A stretch of DNA of 64,000 nucleotides from Pseudomonas paralactis (lineage in GTDB: Bacteria; Pseudomonadota; Gammaproteobacteria; Pseudomonadales; Pseudomonadaceae), in the NCBI RefSeq assembly GCF_001439735.1, contig NZ_JYLN01000004.1, positions 496,001-560,000 of the forward strand, in the 5' to 3' direction. Shown here one piece after another: positions 59,901 to 64,000 of this stretch (the stretch's first letter is position 1; every line of letters starts with the position of its first letter). The position numbers and the translations under genes are program-made. Below the pieces are notes generated by a model that saw only the letters and a program-made list of their open reading frames with translations, searched no databases and had not been told where the DNA came from.

Positions 59901-62813
59901 CAGATGTTTTCCTGCGATGAAATGTATTCGGTCATTCACGCCAAGCGTGTGGCCTGGCTCTCTGCGTCGGCGAGCTGTCTGCTGGAGTACACACCCGGCA
60001 ACTCCTCTCACGAGCAGCTGCTGTTGAACAATATTGCCCCCGACGCCGGGCCCAACAGTTTGCAGCGCCGCCTGGACAGCGGTGAAGTCAAGCCGGTTGA
60101 ATGGGTGTGGCGAGTGGCAGAGGCGGGCGACCTGAAGATCGTCCAGGGCAACTCATTTTGGGGACCGCGTGGCTCGGTGTTCAACGATTGGTCCTTCAAC
60201 TTTGACTATGCGCCACGTTCCGGCCCGCCGGATTTCGCCACTTACGGAGCGGTGTTCGACAGTGCCGATGAAGCCGCGCGTAATCTCCATGGGCGGGTGC
60301 ATGGCCGCAATCTGGCGCAGGCCGCCTGCTTTGCCTTTATCCTCAAGCATCGGGATAAGGAGCACTACATTGCCAGCGAGGTAGTAGGGGTTGGCGCAAA
60401 CAATGTGTTGTTCAACCTCAACAGCCTGTTCAAGCCCCTTGAGGTGGGCGGCTTTGAGTTTCCCGATGGTTTTATCCTGCATGGGTTGTTTCGTTCGCAG
60501 CAGTGGGCGCGACGCGGTCTGGATCGCTTCAACGCCTGGCTCACATTATTTTTCGTGACCCCTCAGGTGCTCTATAGCGCGCTTTTTGAGGCTCAGCGGG
60601 GTAGAACAAACAGCCTGCGTCTGTACTTCTCTACGTTCGATGGCGCGCTGTTGAGTTATGCGCCCTTTCCGATTGACGTAAAGGGTGGCGGCGATGCGGA
60701 CAACTTGTTGGTGCGTGCCAGTGAGCAGTTGCGTTCCGGCCTGATGCGTCCCCAGAAGTTTATCCAGGACTGGGCGCTGCGCGGTGCATTGCGGGTGATA
60801 AGGACTAGTCAGTGCTGGGATAAGCCCGGCGTGGTCGACCCTATGTGGACCGGCTACGCAACGATGATGCCGCGACGCATGGGGCCGGCCTTTGCCAGTG
60901 TCGATGATGCGGCCCGCTATGCCGCGACCCGAATAGGTAACGGGCTGCGTCGCGCTTATGGCGGGGTGATTGTGCGTCTGGTCAATGGCTTGTTCGCCGC
61001 CACCGAGCCGTTGGTGCTGCCGCCACAAGGGCTCACAACGGACTGGATCTACCCCGATCCGATCGTCGCGGCGGGTCAGTATCCGGGGGGCAGCGTAATG
61101 GTTGCCCGTTACCGCTCGGTGGTCGATCAGGAGGTGCCACTGCTGCTGTCCGCCACCCAGAAAAGTATCTATAAAAGCATGATCCCCAGTGCGGCGCTCG
61201 CCACGCTGTTGCACGTTGAGACTCAGATCAAGCGCGAGTATGTGTTCAGCTTGACCGGCTCGATCCTGAGCTATCAAGTATCAGGCTCTGCCGAGGAACA
61301 GTTGCTCAAGCAGCGTTTGGCGCCGCTGAATCGGGCCAGGGGCGACTATGCCGACAACACGGTAGAGCAACAACTGCGCGACGGCACATTGTCGCCTCAG
61401 GATTTTGTCACCCAGCTGGCGAAGGCCGGCGAGTTCTGTGTGGTAAAGGGTGACGCGTTGTGGGGAGCGGCTCGTCGGATCACGGTGAAGTTTATCTCGA
61501 ACGTTCCCCTCGTTCCGGATCAGGATATTCGCGCGGTGCTGTTTGACTCACCGTGCGGCCCCGTCTTCACCCGCGCGCTCGATGCGGTGCGGTACGCCCA
61601 ACGTCTAAGCACGCCGCAAGCGGACGTGGCGTTCGGCTATCTGCTCAAGGCGGTCAACAAGCCTTTGTACATGACGACGCTGGCGCTGGTAAGGGAAAAT
61701 TTTACTGACTTCGAGCAGGTGTTTATCAATGGTCAGTTGCCTCAGGATTTTGTCATCGACGGCCTGTATCTGGTGGGGTCCAACGTGGCCATCGCCCCGG
61801 CTACGGATGAGATGGCGCTGAGTTTTTTTCCGCCTCAATACCTTGCCAGGGCGCTGAATTTTGTCAGCCATGCTCGCAACAGGCATGTTCTACCCTTGTA
61901 TTTGCTGTGTGCTGACGGGGCGTTGCTGACGTATACGCTATCCCAGGACGCCTCGCTCTATTCATGGACGAGCCATGCGCACCTGGACCTGCCGCACCTG
62001 CTCGAAGGTTCTCTCAAGGTGCTCGATTATGTTCGTCGCCTGGCCGCTGATGGCTTGCTGTATGTCAGGGTGACCAGCGAAGTGTGGAGCCGCAACGAGC
62101 GTGTCGGAACACAGTGGCAGCCGAAAAATACACCGCATTCCTTTTCCGAAAACCCGCATTTCCATTCGTTCTGCGGGCCGCTGTATCTGTATCCCGACGA
62201 TGCGGCCCGCTATGCTCAGGGCCTGGTGCCGTCCTTTCAGGAAAAGCAGTACCTGGGCGCGGTGCTGATGCCGCAGGATACGCAAGGTTATGTGGCGCTT
62301 GATCCGGTCGAGGACCGTGCGGGCACGCCAGGCAACAACACCCTGGATCTGTTGTTCTGGAAGGGCAAGGCCGGGTTCGATGTACCTGCCGGCAATGATC
62401 TGGGCACTTACAGAATCGCTGCGGTGCAGGCGTTCTATAAAGCTATCGATTCAACATCCAGCCTCGCACCACTTGATAAGAACCTGCTAGGCAATTTCGT
62501 CGCCAAGGATGACCTGCGCGGTTATCTGGAGGTGATCAAAGACAATGCGCCCAGCGCCAAAAGCTGTTACCTGGCCTGCCGCGGTGGCGCGTTGCTCAAG
62601 TACGTGCCCGCTTTTACGAACGCTGAAGCCAGGCTGCTTGGCCCGAATGGCGCGCCGGATCCGAGCGTGCTGGTCGACCAGCTCAGGTCTCACGGCACGC
62701 TCATGGTGTTGTACGCCGACGCGTTCTGGACACGTCGAGGTGTGCTGGGCGAAGGATGGATCGGCGCCAGGGTCGAGACGCAAGAGGCCTGGTATGGCCA
62801 CGATGAACTCTGA
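56913..62813 (+). CDS. Giant nine-module DUF4329-like protein (1966 aa)
   Basis: A 1966-residue protein starting MERIRRGWFGADPKP, with no signal peptide. It is built of nine tandem modules of 206-225 residues, starting near residues 24, 239, 464, 674, 892, 1111, 1324, 1548 and 1754. Modules begin with DDAARYAHEQIG-like helices, then YGGVIL or GFVLKH strands and an AT-EP motif, and end with a WG-containing segment. Modules 1 and 3 keep H-S-H-P (H101-S-H103-P and H539-S-H541-P), preceded by a Glu and followed by FSDRR/FTPDQ, as in DUF4329. The other seven have lost it. The pattern alternates between YGGVI-type and VLKH-type modules. It is divergent from urtA. I know of no function; a role as a large effector or adhesin is a guess. 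Confidence 0.8.
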   Translation: MERIRRGWFGADPKPDVELPPVGPGFVSMDDAARYAHEQIGSQSDVEYGGVILQSLADELFYATDPIEGGENYFDMTTVLNLDSNKQYVHPEGYRCVAEYHSHPDLFDQYKANHPDFSDRRINALNSFYSEEDLVANILEPAFFTAFYLSGPQGSLFKHVCTRSDTERRFGVWLETKQPFGRPDGYDGVVENFFKKVASVSKLSIVVSNAVWGGSTGEVPDSWKPYSPFVPKKRELPPCGPVQASLTAAIGHAQARLADKPAAIQQAYVLKHDDKHLYAVTEPSGSVGAQQSVQELFPTDTDGKHQLPAKFHLNAVYLGSGGNAAPVTTRQPWLYRNFFWAPELARHLYQGRLVPELLKQGAYSIFLGTQDGALLRYTCSFSEAEAQLYRVTPDGAIVDNNIDSALVAGSLKPSEFVLRLAAAGQLTVLKTSKAGKGSKLWSRTGSVGADWRPFADIALPTYSPPFISADDAARWAHMMIGQRRDIEYGGVILKRRNRYYATHPIPDRRDTFDHKLLLARDSEGRFIAPDDHSAEAFYHSHPVDTAQIQAHFPDFTPDQVTLFNNFYSEADQLFSFENRAFAKNHYFSGPDDVLLKYVSSGSAQERNLEQQLRGGPGETSSDFEFPVRRLANAGELWVLIANRVWGGVRGRVTQGWRLGTPVTNTGDVQQQPFCSEVLPRPELAVKRALELSGAASKPGAFGFVLKHTRDDAYVATFATSRRYPLFSPEEVFPKRDGRLQLPSNYRLEAIYFTSWYETHEVAARETWLANTFFTPAQVVAATRQAQATRTIQDPARGLSLYMLATDSALLAFRIPEATRTSELVRESATGGLHDNGAQAALLAGTLTPRDYARRIIAATDLRVVQGGGLWRTEGSVDAGADLLASRYQVTLSRSFLSARDAVTYAHEQIGNRRDRAYGGYVLKGTDGRFVVTEPMESLAEPFAFTLFFPVGNLGPLIPPEPYVLQGRYGSHAELSMVDPAPVLRRGWTRNEALVHQQMFSCDEMYSVIHAKRVAWLSASASCLLEYTPGNSSHEQLLLNNIAPDAGPNSLQRRLDSGEVKPVEWVWRVAEAGDLKIVQGNSFWGPRGSVFNDWSFNFDYAPRSGPPDFATYGAVFDSADEAARNLHGRVHGRNLAQAACFAFILKHRDKEHYIASEVVGVGANNVLFNLNSLFKPLEVGGFEFPDGFILHGLFRSQQWARRGLDRFNAWLTLFFVTPQVLYSALFEAQRGRTNSLRLYFSTFDGALLSYAPFPIDVKGGGDADNLLVRASEQLRSGLMRPQKFIQDWALRGALRVIRTSQCWDKPGVVDPMWTGYATMMPRRMGPAFASVDDAARYAATRIGNGLRRAYGGVIVRLVNGLFAATEPLVLPPQGLTTDWIYPDPIVAAGQYPGGSVMVARYRSVVDQEVPLLLSATQKSIYKSMIPSAALATLLHVETQIKREYVFSLTGSILSYQVSGSAEEQLLKQRLAPLNRARGDYADNTVEQQLRDGTLSPQDFVTQLAKAGEFCVVKGDALWGAARRITVKFISNVPLVPDQDIRAVLFDSPCGPVFTRALDAVRYAQRLSTPQADVAFGYLLKAVNKPLYMTTLALVRENFTDFEQVFINGQLPQDFVIDGLYLVGSNVAIAPATDEMALSFFPPQYLARALNFVSHARNRHVLPLYLLCADGALLTYTLSQDASLYSWTSHAHLDLPHLLEGSLKVLDYVRRLAADGLLYVRVTSEVWSRNERVGTQWQPKNTPHSFSENPHFHSFCGPLYLYPDDAARYAQGLVPSFQEKQYLGAVLMPQDTQGYVALDPVEDRAGTPGNNTLDLLFWKGKAGFDVPAGNDLGTYRIAAVQAFYKAIDSTSSLAPLDKNLLGNFVAKDDLRGYLEVIKDNAPSAKSCYLACRGGALLKYVPAFTNAEARLLGPNGAPDPSVLVDQLRSHGTLMVLYADAFWTRRGVLGEGWIGARVETQEAWYGHDEL

Positions 62814-62845
62814 CCTCGACGCGTGCGCATCGAATGGCTGATACA

Positions 62846-62877
62846 CCGCCACCCACCCCATCAGCTGTGGGTGGCGG
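62846..62877. terminator. Hairpin between converging genes
   Basis: CCGCCACCCAC and GTGGGTGGCGG form an 11-bp stem with a ten-base loop. It sits 32 bases after the giant gene and overlaps the last codons of the PepSY gene on the other strand. No clear T-run follows, so factor-independent termination is moderate at best. Confidence 0.5.
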
Positions 62878-64000
62878 ATTCCCGTGGGCCTAGGAACCGC
62901 GATAGCACCAGCCGATCCAACACCCATACCACCAGCAACGAAGCGCCCACCAACGGGAACAGTATCGCCAACCCGAACATGATGACCATAGCCGTTTTCC
63001 ACTTGGGCAGGTCGTGGCGTAGCGGTGGAACCCCCAGCCCGCCGTGGGGCCGACGCTTCCACCAGATCACCACGCCGCTGACTGCACTGAGCAGGATCAT
63101 CAGGCAGATCACCAGCACGATCAGTTGGTTGACCCAGCCGAACATCTTGCCTTCGTGCAACATCACGCCGGTCTCGGTGGTGCGGGCCACCAGGTTGTAA
63201 TGTTGCCAACGCACATCGGCCAAAACCTTGCCGGTGTACTGGTCCACATGCAGGGTGGCGTCATTGCGTGGGTCGTCGGCGAACACGGCAACGGTGAACA
63301 CACCTGAGGCGCTGGTAGGCAAGGTGATGCTGTAGCCGGGCTCCACGCCGCGTGCGTTAGCCAGGTCCACGACCTGTTGCAGGCTGATACCGGGCGCGGC
63401 AGGACCTGTGTGCATGGCACCGTGGTTCATGTGTTCGGCATGGTCGCCGGACATCGGCATCGGCGTGTTTTCCATGGCCCAGGGCACGGTCTGTTGGCTG
63501 GCAGTGTTGAGCGTCCGCGCCTGCTGGTCGGACTGCGGCACGTTGTTCCACATCGCCGCCGGGAAGGTGTTCCACAGGTCGGCGTATTGCTTGCCCCAAA
63601 AGCCGGTCCAGGTCATGCCGCTGAGCAGCATCACCAGCAAAAATGCCGCGCCCCAGAAACCGACGACCGCGTGCAGGTCACGCCAGAATAACCGGCCACG
63701 GCTGTTGAACCGTGGCCACAATACGCCAGCCGCTGACCTGCCACGCGGCCACCACAGGTACAGGCCGGACACCACCAGCATGATGCCCCAGCCGGCGGCG
63801 AGTTCTATCAGGCGGTCGCCGATGGTGCCGATCATCAATTCGCCGTGCAGAGCGCGAACGATGGCTTGCAGGTTGTTCTTTGCGTCCTGCTCTCCGAGAA
63901 CGGTGCCGCGATACGGGTCGATAAACACCGTCACTTCCTGGGCATCGTTGCGAACCACGAACTGTGCGCTGCGGGTAGCGTCGGCAGGGGGCAAGTATTT
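62861..64000 (-). CDS. PepSY-associated transmembrane protein, 5'-truncated
   Basis: The frame continues past the right edge, so the N-terminus is missing. The visible 379 codons have PepSY-type segments (FIDPYRGTVLGEQDAKNN; VDQYTGKVLADVRW) and four hydrophobic helices (WGIMLVVSGLYLWWP, AVVGFWGAAFLLVML, ICLMILLSAVSGVVIWW, MFGLAILFPLVGASLLV). A His/Met-rich loop (PMPMSGDHAEHMNHGAMH) could bind copper or iron. Members of the PepSY_TM family are linked to siderophore or haem reduction in the inner membrane. No adjacent receptor gene is in view. Confidence 0.88.
   Translation of the reverse strand, partial: KYLPPADATRSAQFVVRNDAQEVTVFIDPYRGTVLGEQDAKNNLQAIVRALHGELMIGTIGDRLIELAAGWGIMLVVSGLYLWWPRGRSAAGVLWPRFNSRGRLFWRDLHAVVGFWGAAFLLVMLLSGMTWTGFWGKQYADLWNTFPAAMWNNVPQSDQQARTLNTASQQTVPWAMENTPMPMSGDHAEHMNHGAMHTGPAAPGISLQQVVDLANARGVEPGYSITLPTSASGVFTVAVFADDPRNDATLHVDQYTGKVLADVRWQHYNLVARTTETGVMLHEGKMFGWVNQLIVLVICLMILLSAVSGVVIWWKRRPHGGLGVPPLRHDLPKWKTAMVIMFGLAILFPLVGASLLVVWVLDRLVLSRFLGPRESATHS

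Overview
The window is a chromosomal segment of a fluorescent Pseudomonas, most likely P. fluorescens group. The evidence is high G+C, many paired REP palindromes of the types common in that group, and gene neighbourhoods that match those I recall around PA4858-PA4922 of P. aeruginosa (urt/ure, desT, azu-nadE-pncB). The species call is inference. I see no tRNA, rRNA, CRISPR array, integrase, transposase or prophage genes.

Layout. 1-1.9 kb: end of an ATP-grasp/alpha-E protein and its transglutaminase partner. 2-5.1 kb: azurin with an ANR-type box, then the NAD salvage pair pncB-nadE. 5.3-9.3 kb: L-lysine/pipecolate catabolism (LysR regulator, amaB, amaA). 9.3-14.8 kb: branched-chain amino acid ABC transporter braCDEFG, preceded by a consensus sigma-54 promoter and a four-copy phased direct repeat. 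15.0-15.6 kb: a 670-bp gene-free stretch with several DnaA-box-like sequences. 15.6-18.8 kb: YdfG-like dehydrogenase, cation efflux protein and AGE-family sugar isomerase. 19.4-21.8 kb: urease accessory genes ureEFG and a HupE/UreJ permease. 22-31 kb: housekeeping and cell-envelope genes (NlpC/P60, desT, AsmA, RNase T2, ferritin-like protein, EamA exporter with divergent AraC regulator, psiF, AI-2E permease).

31.6-46.4 kb is the accessory core. An Hsp70-like gene (yegD) lies divergent from a 2313-residue protein that reads as dermonecrotic-toxin-type N-terminus, two leucine-rich-repeat blocks, a NEL E3 ubiquitin ligase domain with a Cys-x-Asp motif, and a C-terminal SET-methyltransferase-like region. 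A DnaJ-like gene (cbpA) follows, then a second NEL toxin of 1723 residues whose start codon sits directly behind a perfect 12-bp hairpin.

46.4-56.6 kb (minus strand) is nitrogen scavenging: urtABCDE urea ABC transporter, ureD, ureA, two GNAT acetyltransferases, ureB and ureC. urtA has a sigma-54-like promoter and an NtrC-like site upstream. 56.9-62.8 kb encodes a 1966-residue protein made of nine degenerate tandem modules of about 215 residues resembling DUF4329; two of them keep an H-S-H-P motif. The window ends in a PepSY-associated membrane protein.

Urea imported by UrtABCDE is cleaved by UreABC after nickel insertion by UreDEFG. The bra and ama modules also feed amino acid nitrogen and carbon, so much of the window serves nitrogen acquisition. 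The giant proteins look like host-directed or inter-organism effectors inserted among these genes.
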